Notes under the pieces: generated by a model
Database searches by the model: none
What the model saw: the letters and a program-made list of their open reading frames with translations, nothing else
What the model was told of the DNA's origin: nothing
Position numbers and translations under genes: made by a program
Source: Acidobacteriaceae bacterium
Lineage (GTDB): Bacteria > Acidobacteriota > Terriglobia > Terriglobales > Acidobacteriaceae
Assembly (NCBI GenBank): GCA_009781125.1
Contig: WQYS01000085.1
Coordinates: 1 to 8,691 of the forward strand
Length of the DNA stretch: 8,691 bases
Direction: 5' to 3'
Part shown: positions 1-5,999 of the stretch, in pieces
How positions within the stretch are numbered: the first letter of the stretch is position 1
Layout: the number at the start of each line of letters is the position of its first letter

Positions 1-51
1 AGATGAATACTTTCCCTTGAGAAATATTGCTACTTCGGACGAAATACAGGG

Positions 52-72
52 ATCCTTCGCTTCGCTCAGGAT
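52..72. repeat. Short imperfect palindrome of dispersed-repeat type
   Basis: The core begins ATCCTTCGC and ends GCTCAGGAT, giving five outer base pairs (ATCCT/AGGAT), a two-base mismatch, two inner pairs and a TTC loop. The segment CGCTCAGGATG (64-74) recurs at 4268-4278 inside another intergenic repeat. I recall this string as a frequent intergenic repeat in acidobacterial genomes, but cannot confirm copy number here. It is too weak to be a terminator and has no T-run after it. Confidence 0.4.
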
Positions 73-185
73 GACGGTGTTAAGGGGACATCGCGGTCTA
101 CAGTAAATACGAAATTGCCATAGTCGGCCCGCCAGGTCATGAAGGACATAGATATGCAGCCGGCCAAAGGAGGAAAGCGATAGCG

Positions 186-302
186 ATGAGAGGCCTTCCC
201 CATCCAAACTATCCGCGCTCTCTGCTGCGGCGCACGCGCCTGGCTGTCTTTGTGCTTATCGCACTTCTACTTATATGGATGGTGGCGAAGCATCTTAAGT
301 AA
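186..302 (+). CDS. Putative 38-residue single-pass membrane miniprotein
   Basis: I do not recognise a family. The ORF reads MRGLPHPNYPRSLLRRTRL, then a hydrophobic stretch AVFVLIALLLIWMVA at about residues 20-34, then KHLK and a TAA stop. The arginine-rich N-side (RSLLRRTR) before one transmembrane helix predicts an inner-membrane protein with its N-terminus in the cytoplasm. An excellent Shine-Dalgarno sequence, AAAGGAGG at 166-173, lies 12 bases before the ATG, which is slightly long but is the main reason to believe the gene. It ends 26 bases from the end of the minus-strand gene at 329-550, so the two are convergent. No clear promoter is visible. Such miniproteins often bind and tune larger membrane proteins, but nothing here names a partner. 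It could also be a chance ORF. Confidence 0.5.
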   Translation: MRGLPHPNYPRSLLRRTRLAVFVLIALLLIWMVAKHLK

Positions 303-328
303 TCGCCGGTAAAGCCCTGAAACACGAC

Positions 329-550
329 TTACAGTTCACGGAGCACGTTGTTCTCATCCTTAACTTCTTTGTCAGCGTGGCCCGCGCCCAGCAGGCCGGC
401 CTCGTGGCCGAGCAGGAAGCCCTGCGCGAAACCTTCTTTATATCCGCGCTTCTCGCCTTCTCGCTCTCCGTCGCTGAAGCCGTCGTTATAGCCATCGTCA
501 TAGGAGTTCCACTTGATCTCTTCGTCTTGCCCGGTCTGCGCGTTCGCCAT
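329..550 (-). CDS. Small acidic GX3-repeat protein, unknown function
   Basis: This 73-residue protein has no signal peptide or membrane segment. Its centre is a strict tetrapeptide repeat: glycines at residues 20, 24, 28, 32, 36, 40, 44, 48 and 52, nine in perfect four-residue register. The position after glycine is often aromatic (Tyr21, Phe25, Tyr37, Phe41, Phe45), and acidic residues fill much of the rest (YDDGYNDGFSDG). After residue 57 comes a charged tail, HADKEVKDENNVLREL. A GX3 run makes a helix with a glycine stripe on one face, suited to tight helix packing. Similar runs are known in the flagellar protein FliH and the eukaryotic Yae1/Lto1 proteins (deca-GX3 motif), but the remaining sequence matches neither, so this is shape resemblance only. 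A weak purine-rich ribosome site (AGAGAG, plus-strand 561-566) precedes the ATG. The gene stands alone; no flagellar gene is nearby. Confidence 0.72.
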   Translation of the reverse strand: MANAQTGQDEEIKWNSYDDGYNDGFSDGEREGEKRGYKEGFAQGFLLGHEAGLLGAGHADKEVKDENNVLREL

Positions 551-778
551 ATAGGATTACTCTCTTTCTATCTCGTAAGTAGATGCATTTATTTGCAGTC
601 AGGTTGTGTTACCGCATCGTTGCTATTGATATCGGCTAGACCTGCAATTTATTAACCAGAAACTACGGATGCAACCGTACTGTTACTATTGTGTATTGTT
701 ATTTGAAGATCTCTTATAGAAGAGTCATGCGAAAGCCGATCTATACAGTAATGTAACCATCAGAAGATGAAGTAAGCA

Positions 779-820
779 GGGTGCCTCACCCTTCGCGTTT
801 TTTGCGAAAGGTGGGAATGT
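779..820 (+). repeat. REP-like palindromic element, copy 1
   Basis: The element starts GGGTGCCTCACCC and ends AAAGGTGGGAATGT. Its arms CACCCTTCGC (787-796) and GCGAAAGGTG (804-813) pair over ten bases with one mismatch, around the loop GTTTTTT. Both ends match the second copy at 876-948, which lies in opposite orientation. A hairpin with conserved flanking sequence, found outside genes, is typical of bacterial REP-type elements. It could also act as an RNA stem, but it is not a clean intrinsic terminator because the T-run sits in the loop. Confidence 0.65.
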
Positions 821-875
821 ATACGGTTCAACTCACCACTGTCTGGGACAGGAAAGGCGTCTGATCGAGCATTTC

Positions 876-948
876 ACATTCCCACCCTTCGTCCGCACGA
901 ACGTCATGGACTCACCCGGCTGCTTTGCGGACGAAAGATGGGGCACCC
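876..948 (-). repeat. REP-like palindromic element, copy 2 (inverted)
   Basis: Read on the minus strand, this copy starts GGGTGCCCCATCTTTCG and ends CGAAGGGTGGGAATGT, matching copy 1 at both ends. Its arms, CCCACCCTTCGTCCGCA (881-897) and TGCGGACGAAAGATGGG (926-942), pair at 15 of 17 positions around a 28-base loop. The stem is longer than in copy 1 (outer part shared, inner part different), so the two share termini but not the core. Together the copies form a facing pair over 779-948. Confidence 0.65.
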
Positions 949-977
949 GAACGGTTTCGTCGCTCCGGGCAAAAGCA
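937..977. repeat. Dispersed repeat segment, copy A
   Basis: This segment begins GATGGGGCACCCGAACGG and ends AAAAGCA. It matches 4274-4314 at 34 positions with seven substitutions and one single-base gap. Six of the seven substitutions are transitions, as expected for slowly decaying copies of one ancestor. It overlaps the outer end of REP-like copy 2, so this family seems to include about 30 bases of flank beyond the palindrome. Confidence 0.55.
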
Positions 978-1172
978 TCCGCCGCTCCGGCTTGTGCCGT
1001 TAATCACGTTCTCCGGCTGGCCCCGAAATTTTCGTACTGTTCTGTCATCCTTGCGCCGGGTGGAGTTTTTCTGCGGGAAATGCGCGGATGAGCGGTCCAA
1101 ATGGCAGACAGGAAAGAGGAAAAATTTGGAGCTTCCCGGCGGAACCGCTCGCTAACCCAGGGCTTGCTCCCA

Positions 1173-1178
1173 TATAAT
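1173..1178 (+). promoter_or_regulatory. Consensus -10 box (TATAAT) before the bamA-like gene
   Basis: A perfect TATAAT sits in an otherwise GC-rich region. At the usual 16-18 base spacing upstream the sequence is near GCTAAC, a poor match to TTGACA, so the -35 element is weak or absent. Transcription would start near 1185, leaving a leader of roughly 95 bases before the ATG at 1279, or about 20 bases if the GTG at 1207 is used. Confidence 0.45.
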
Positions 1179-1278
1179 CAAATATCCCCCTGAGTATTTC
1201 CGGCGGGTGCGATTTCTCGGCAGTGAGGGTGTGCGTATCTTTACCGTAGATCGAGCGAGCGGAAGTTTCCCGAATGGT

Positions 1279-4188
1279 ATGTCTCAGCCAGCGCGCGCGC
1301 GCTCTTGCTCACGCATCGCCAGGGCTGGGTTGCTTTGGATGCTGTTTGCGGCTGCTGCGGCTCCGTCGCTGGCAGCGCAGACGGCGCAGACACTCTGCCA
1401 GCCGACCGTGGTTGGCAACCGCAGAATCCCCAAGGAGTCGGTTCTGGCGCGGCTGTTCTCGCACCAGGGCGACGTCTTCGACCCCGCGACCATCGAGCGC
1501 GACTTCAACTCGCTGTGGAACACCAGCTACTTCGACAGCATCCGCATCGAGCGCACCGACACGCCCAAGTGCATTCAGCTCTGGATCTACGTCCGCGAGA
1601 AGCCGACCATCCGCGAGATCAACTACAAGGGCCTGAACGCGGTCTCGCAGTCGGACGTTCTCGACGCCTTCAAGAAGGTCAAGGTCGGCCTCTCGGTCGA
1701 GAGCCAGTACGACCCCACCAAGGTCACGCGGGCCGAGGTGGTCATCAAGGAACTGCTCGCCGCGCGCGGCCACCAGTTTGCCACCATCCGCACTGAAATT
1801 AAGACGATTCCGCCCGCCGCGGTTGCCGTCACCTTCAACGTGAAGGAAGGCCCGACCGTGAAGGTCGGCAAGATAGCGTTTGACGGCAACGAGAGCCTGA
1901 GCAACCGTACGCTCCGCGCTTCGATGAAGAACCTGCGGCCCATCGGGATTCCTCACTCCATCCTTCTGGAGAACCTGCTGGCGCGCACCTTCGACGCCAC
2001 CAAGCTGGACGAAGACACCGAGCGCGTCCGCCAGGCCTACCGCGATCGCGGCTACTTCAGGGCGCTGACCAGCGACGCCGTCACCAAGACGCGCACCGCC
2101 GGAGGGCTGAGTCCCTTTACGCTGCGTCCGTCCAAGGCCAAGCGCGTCGATATTCTGATTCCGGTCGAAGAGGGCCCGCGCTACAAGCTCGGCAGCATCA
2201 CCTTCAGCGGCAACAAGACCTTCAGCAACACCCGGGCGCTGCGGGCGCAGTTCGCGCAGAAGGACGGCGAGTGGTTCAATGCGTCCCTGTTGATGAAGGG
2301 CATCGAGAACCTCAAAAAGGCCTATGGATCGCAGGGATTCATCAACTTTACCGGCATCCCGGAACCGCAGGTCGATGAGGCCAAAAAGCAGATATCCATC
2401 AACATTAATATCGACGAGGGCAAGCCGTTCTTTGTCTCGCGCATCGAGTTCACGGGCAACACCATCACCCGCGACAAGGTGATCCGCCGCGAGCTGTTGT
2501 TGCAGGAGGGCCAGGTCTACAACTCCCAGCTCTGGGAGATGAGCCTGATGCGCCTGAACCAGCTCAACTACTTCGAGACGCTCAAGGTGGACCAGGACTC
2601 GGAGAGCCGCCAGAACCAGGACAGCCAGACCGTGGACCTGCTGCTCAAGCTCAAGGAGAAAGGCAAGAACTCCATTGGCATGAACGGCGGACTCAGCGGC
2701 CTGTCGGGAACCTTTCTCGGCATTAACTACGAGACCAACAACTTCCTCGGCCTCGGCGAGACGCTCTCCTTGCAGGCCAACATCGGCGACCTGTCGCGCA
2801 ACCTGAGCTTCGGGTTCACCGAACCCTATCTGCACAACCGGCCTATATCGGTCGGCTTCCAGGTCTTCACGCAGAAGTACGACTACAACCCGGCCAAGGC
2901 CAGCACGGTCACAGGCAGCCAGTCCCAGAACCTGAGCACGGCGCAGCAGTCGCTGCTGACCAACTACAACATGTCCACCTCGGGGCTGACGTTTTCGCTG
3001 AGCCAGCCGTTGCAGCATCTGTGGGCCCATAAAGGCGTGACGAGAATCGGCGTCAGCTATGCCCTGACGCGCTCCTCGGTGACGACGTTCAACGACAACA
3101 CGCGCAACGTCTTCCAACTGTTAGCCTTCCGCTCCGGAGTGCAGGGCCTGAACGCGCTGAACGGCATCGTCACCTCGGCGATTACGCCCAGCTTCAGCTT
3201 CTCCAGCCTCGACCGCGCCGTGGGGCCGCATTCAGGACGCGACATCAATGTTGCGGTTCAGGTTGCCGGCGTCGCCGGTAACGTGATGTACATCCAGCCG
3301 GTGGCGACCTACCGGCAGTTCTATCCCATCAAGGGTCTGAAGCTGAACCGCGAAGGCCGCAACGTGCTCGCCTACCGCGTGCAGTTCTCGCATATCGAGG
3401 GCTTTGGCGGCGAGGTAGCTCCGCCGGACAAGCGCATCTACAGCGGCGGCGAATCCGACGTCCGCGGCTTCGACATCCGCCAGATCACGCCCTATACGTT
3501 TATTCCGGTCAAGGTCATGTACAACCTGGACAATCCGGATGGAACGAATCCGCCTACGGATACGACCAATCCGATGCTCACCAAGATACAGGTTCCCCTG
3601 CCCGTCTACAGGCTGGCGACCATCGGTGGCGACACCAGCACGACCGCGACGCTGGAGTACCGCATTCCCATCGTGAGCCAGGTTCAGTTCGCGTTCTTCA
3701 CAGACTTCAACATGACCTTCGATATGCGGCCTTCGCAGCTCCGGCAGAGCGTAGCTGGCCAGGCGCAGTTGACCGGCGGCTTGTATGGATGTCCGCAGAT
3801 CGTCAACGGAGCCTGCTACGGCGGCGAGAACCTTACCTTCCCCAATCCGTTGCAACTGGTTCCGCATACGAACTACGTGCCGCGCATGTCGAACGGAGCC
3901 GAGTTGCAGGTGGTTTTGCCCATCGTGAACGCGCCGTTCCGGATCTACTACGCATACAACCCGCTGCGCCTCTACCGGCAGATTCCTACGAACATTGCCC
4001 GTCCATCTACCTGCGCGCCCGCGGACTCGCTGGCGGCGTGCATGTATCAGTTCTTCCCGACTCAGGGCACGGGACCGTATGTTGACGCTGGCAGGTACTC
4101 GGCGCAACAGGTGTTGCAGGCCTATCCGGACTACCTGCTGCGCGAACCGCGCAAGACCTTCCGTATAACGGTCAGCACCAGCTTCTAA
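1279..4188 (+). CDS. bamA: BamA-type outer-membrane protein assembly factor
   Basis: BamA is the beta-barrel core of the BAM complex, which folds and inserts barrel proteins into the outer membrane. From the ATG at 1279 the protein has 969 residues. A signal peptide covers residues 1-33 (arginine-rich start, hydrophobic LLWMLFAAAAAP, cleavage near SLAA/Q). Five POTRA domains follow at about 39-109, 110-190, 193-300, 301-382 and 383-463, each closing with strands such as VREKP, VKEGP, VEEGP and IDEGK. The barrel runs from about 465 to the end, with the loop-6 motif VRGF at 728-731 and a C-terminal phenylalanine (FRITVSTSF) as the beta-signal. It is longer than E. coli BamA (810), through POTRA3 and the late barrel loops. 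The frame stays open upstream to GTG codons at 1231 and 1207, but ATG 1279 gives a normal signal peptide; none has a good ribosome site. TamA or another Omp85 member is possible, but five POTRAs favour BamA. Confidence 0.9.
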   Translation: MSQPARARSCSRIARAGLLWMLFAAAAAPSLAAQTAQTLCQPTVVGNRRIPKESVLARLFSHQGDVFDPATIERDFNSLWNTSYFDSIRIERTDTPKCIQLWIYVREKPTIREINYKGLNAVSQSDVLDAFKKVKVGLSVESQYDPTKVTRAEVVIKELLAARGHQFATIRTEIKTIPPAAVAVTFNVKEGPTVKVGKIAFDGNESLSNRTLRASMKNLRPIGIPHSILLENLLARTFDATKLDEDTERVRQAYRDRGYFRALTSDAVTKTRTAGGLSPFTLRPSKAKRVDILIPVEEGPRYKLGSITFSGNKTFSNTRALRAQFAQKDGEWFNASLLMKGIENLKKAYGSQGFINFTGIPEPQVDEAKKQISININIDEGKPFFVSRIEFTGNTITRDKVIRRELLLQEGQVYNSQLWEMSLMRLNQLNYFETLKVDQDSESRQNQDSQTVDLLLKLKEKGKNSIGMNGGLSGLSGTFLGINYETNNFLGLGETLSLQANIGDLSRNLSFGFTEPYLHNRPISVGFQVFTQKYDYNPAKASTVTGSQSQNLSTAQQSLLTNYNMSTSGLTFSLSQPLQHLWAHKGVTRIGVSYALTRSSVTTFNDNTRNVFQLLAFRSGVQGLNALNGIVTSAITPSFSFSSLDRAVGPHSGRDINVAVQVAGVAGNVMYIQPVATYRQFYPIKGLKLNREGRNVLAYRVQFSHIEGFGGEVAPPDKRIYSGGESDVRGFDIRQITPYTFIPVKVMYNLDNPDGTNPPTDTTNPMLTKIQVPLPVYRLATIGGDTSTTATLEYRIPIVSQVQFAFFTDFNMTFDMRPSQLRQSVAGQAQLTGGLYGCPQIVNGACYGGENLTFPNPLQLVPHTNYVPRMSNGAELQVVLPIVNAPFRIYYAYNPLRLYRQIPTNIARPSTCAPADSLAACMYQFFPTQGTGPYVDAGRYSAQQVLQAYPDYLLREPRKTFRITVSTSF

Positions 4189-4211
4189 CGTTATTTTGCA
4201 TCTCCAACGAG

Positions 4212-4248
4212 AGCTGCCTTTCCTGAACAGGAAAGGCAGCTGGTTTTT
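4212..4248 (+). terminator. Strong intrinsic terminator after the bamA-like gene
   Basis: A perfect 13-base-pair stem, AGCTGCCTTTCCT (4212-4224) with AGGAAAGGCAGCT (4229-4241), encloses a GAAC tetraloop. It is followed by GG and five T residues (4244-4248). It begins 23 bases after the stop codon. There is no matching T-run on the other strand, so it serves plus-strand transcription only. It separates the bamA-like gene from the operon starting at 4564. Confidence 0.9.
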
Positions 4249-4273
4249 CCTTTGCCCTGCCACGAACGCTCAG

Positions 4274-4314
4274 GATGGGGTACCCGGACGGTTTTGCCTC
4301 TCCAGACAAAAAGC
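4274..4314. repeat. Dispersed repeat segment, copy B
   Basis: This is the partner of 937-977, beginning GATGGGGTACCCGGACGG and ending AAAAGCA. Unlike copy A it is not next to a long palindrome: the adjoining sequence is CACGAACGCTCAG, which instead shares CGCTCAGGATG with the palindrome near position 60. It appears to be a truncated or rearranged member of the same family. Confidence 0.5.
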
Positions 4315-4492
4315 AAATTCCTGCGCCGGGGTTTACGGCGGATGTTCTGGCGGCGCTGGATGCCGCCGGCGCTGAAATCGCGCCACGCAATATAAAATAT
4401 AGTAACTTGGAAGTATGGAGCCACTAGACAAGGATTGCTTCGGCTCTGTACCCTTGTGCGTACCATAAAAGCAGCGATGCGGCGATGATCTC

Positions 4493-4507
4493 GCTCCCGC
4501 CGGGAGC
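4493..4507 (+). promoter_or_regulatory. Leader hairpin 1 upstream of the sugar porter
   Basis: GCTCCC pairs perfectly with GGGAGC around the loop GCC. It lies 56 bases before the preferred start codon at 4564 and five bases before a second perfect hairpin. No T-run follows, so it is not an intrinsic terminator. Its role is unknown; it may shape the mRNA leader. Confidence 0.45.
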
Positions 4508-4511
4508 AGGC

Positions 4512-4527
4512 GGAGATGGAAATCTCC
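4512..4527 (+). promoter_or_regulatory. Leader hairpin 2, covering the alternative ATG at 4516
   Basis: GGAGAT pairs perfectly with ATCTCC around the tetraloop GGAA. The in-frame ATG at 4516 sits inside the left arm and has no ribosome site at a workable distance, so initiation there would be disfavoured. This supports the downstream start at 4564. Confidence 0.5.
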
Positions 4528-4554
4528 AGGACACAGGCCGGGTTGCGGCAAAAA

Positions 4555-4558
4555 AGGA
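4555..4558 (+). promoter_or_regulatory. Ribosome binding site deciding the sugar porter start
   Basis: AGGA, within AAAAAAGGATC, lies five bases before the ATG at 4564. It is the only good Shine-Dalgarno match near any of the candidate starts (4516, 4564, 4582). Confidence 0.6.
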
Positions 4559-4563
4559 TCTTC

Positions 4564-5958
4564 ATGGAAGCGGTTCAAACCATGCCCACCAGCCAGCAGA
4601 AGCAAGGCAGCCGCCTGTATATGCTGTCCATCTGCGCGGTGGCGGCGCTGGGCGCGTTGATGTTCGGGTTCGATATTGCGATCATCTCCGGCGCCGGTCC
4701 CTTCGTGCAGCAGTACTTTGCATTGAATGAGATCGCCTTTGGCTGGGGCGTCAGCTCGCTGGTCATGGGCAGCATGGTAGGCGCGCTCTTCGCCGGGAGG
4801 GCCGCGGACCGTTACGGACGCCGCACCACGCTGCTGGCGATTGCTCTGCTCTTTGCGGTCACCAGCATTGCCTGCGGCATGGCGCATTCGTTCAGCGCCT
4901 TTGTTGTGGCCCGGATCTGCGGCGGCCTGGCCGTGGGCGCGGCGTCGATGATCTCGCCCCTGTACATTGCAGAGATCTCCCCGGCCAGCATACGCGGGCG
5001 CATGGTCTCGCTGAACCAGTTGGCGATCACCTTCGGCATCCTGGTGTCCTATGGGATCAACTACCTGCTGCTCGGCTGGGGCGCCAACAACTGGCGATGG
5101 ATGTTTGCCACTGGAGCGCTGCCGTCGGTGGCGTTCTTCGTGGGGTTGTTCCTGGTGCCGGAAAGCCCGCGCTGGCTGGCTCTCAGAGGCAGGCTGGACG
5201 AGGCGCGGAGGATTCTCACGCGCGCCGGAGGCGACGAGAGCGCGGCCATCGAGATGGCCGCGATCAAGCACGCCGACCTGTCCCATGAGCCGCAGGCGAA
5301 GGTCGCCGAGCTGTGGTCGCCAAGGTTCCGCTACGTGATCATCGTCGGCGCTCTGGTTGCGGTTCTGGTTCAGATCAGCGGCATCAATACGGTGATCACA
5401 TATGCGCCCATTATCCTGCGTTCCGCCGGCAACGGTCTGGACGCGGCCATCTTCCAGACCTTCGTGATTGGGATCATCAATTTCCTGTTTACCTTCGTCT
5501 CGGTGCTGGGCGTAGACCGTTTTGGACGCCGCACCTTATATATGGCGGGCTCGGCGGGAATGACGGTTTCGCTCCTTCTGCTCAGCATTGGATTTGCCAC
5601 CGGACACGTGATGGGCATTTACGGCCTGGCGCTGATTCTGCTGTTCATTGCCTCGTTTGCCTCGTGCATTGGGCCGGTGTACTGGATTCTGATGTCGGAG
5701 ATGTTTCCGGCGCGCATTCGCGGCGTGGCCATGTCGTTCGCCGTCTCTCTGCAATGGGTGACATACTTCCTTGTGGTGCTGCTGTTTCCGTGGGTACTTA
5801 AGCACATCGGAGGGCCGATCACCTTCGCGTTCCTGGCGGTGATGGCGTTCAGCATGCTGATGGTCGCCTGGAAGCTGGTGCCGGAGACCAGTGGGCAGAC
5901 GCTGGAGGATATCGAACAACTGTACGCGAAGAGGCAATTGGAACCGGGGCAGAGTTGA
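4564..5958 (+). CDS. XylE/GalP-type proton-sugar symporter (MFS sugar porter)
   Basis: An inner-membrane permease of 464 residues and about 12 helices, importing a monosaccharide with a proton. Sugar-porter signatures appear in order: DRYGRR (82-87), RICGGLAVGAASMISPLYIAE (117-137), PESPRWL (199-205), DRFGRR (318-323), WILMSEMFPARIRG (374-387) and PETSGQTLEDIE near the end. From memory of E. coli XylE, the residues matching Asp27, Arg133, Glu153, Arg160, Gln168, Gln289, Asn294, Asn325, Trp392 and Gln415 are all present (here Asp37, Arg117, Glu137, Arg144, Gln152, Gln270, Asn275, Asn306, Trp374 and Gln397). The position matching Gln288 is Val269. Proton coupling is therefore likely kept, while the sugar site differs by one contact. 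I chose the ATG at 4564 for its ribosome site; ATG 4516 would add 16 residues. The methyltransferase gene begins 41 bases downstream, probably in one operon. The exact sugar cannot be read from sequence. Confidence 0.9.
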   Translation: MEAVQTMPTSQQKQGSRLYMLSICAVAALGALMFGFDIAIISGAGPFVQQYFALNEIAFGWGVSSLVMGSMVGALFAGRAADRYGRRTTLLAIALLFAVTSIACGMAHSFSAFVVARICGGLAVGAASMISPLYIAEISPASIRGRMVSLNQLAITFGILVSYGINYLLLGWGANNWRWMFATGALPSVAFFVGLFLVPESPRWLALRGRLDEARRILTRAGGDESAAIEMAAIKHADLSHEPQAKVAELWSPRFRYVIIVGALVAVLVQISGINTVITYAPIILRSAGNGLDAAIFQTFVIGIINFLFTFVSVLGVDRFGRRTLYMAGSAGMTVSLLLLSIGFATGHVMGIYGLALILLFIASFASCIGPVYWILMSEMFPARIRGVAMSFAVSLQWVTYFLVVLLFPWVLKHIGGPITFAFLAVMAFSMLMVAWKLVPETSGQTLEDIEQLYAKRQLEPGQS

Positions 5959-5999
5959 AGGTAGTTTTCAAAAATTATTAACGAGCAATTGGAGAAAAG

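Larger units (their letters stand above)
551..1206. other. Long intergenic stretch between divergent genes
   Basis: This gap separates the minus-strand GX3 gene from the plus-strand bamA-like gene. The part from about 560 to 775 is visibly AT-richer than its surroundings and should hold the GX3 gene's promoter, though I find no convincing -35/-10 pair. From 779 to 948 there are two facing palindromic repeats, and from 937 to 977 a segment repeated at 4274. The ORFs here (for example the 29-codon one at 1088-1177) lack good ribosome sites and recognisable protein features, and I do not call them. No tRNA or known ncRNA shape was recognised. Confidence 0.6.

Noticed and set aside
377..655. 92-codon plus-strand ORF over the GX3 gene
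   Set aside because: It lies antisense to the regular GX3 protein, whose exact nine-glycine register is far less likely by chance; its hydrophobic content is explained by the complement of acidic codons.
912..1155. Three overlapping ORFs of 61-76 codons around 906-1155
   Set aside because: They lie across the palindromic repeats, overlap each other on both strands, and have no ribosome sites or recognisable protein features.
551..1206. CRISPR array or tRNA in the long gap
   Set aside because: There are no evenly spaced direct repeats and no cloverleaf or CCA-ended structure was found; the repeats present are inverted palindromes.
1207..1278. GTG start at 1207, adding 24 residues to BamA
   Set aside because: It would put the hydrophobic core of the signal peptide more than 40 residues from the N-terminus, and no good ribosome site precedes it. 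It stays open as an alternative because ATG 1279 also lacks a strong site.
1309..3117. 602-codon minus-strand ORF opposite the bamA-like gene
   Set aside because: It is antisense to a strongly supported BamA frame, has low-complexity Leu/Ala/Val/Arg composition typical of the complement of GC-rich coding DNA, and shows no domain.
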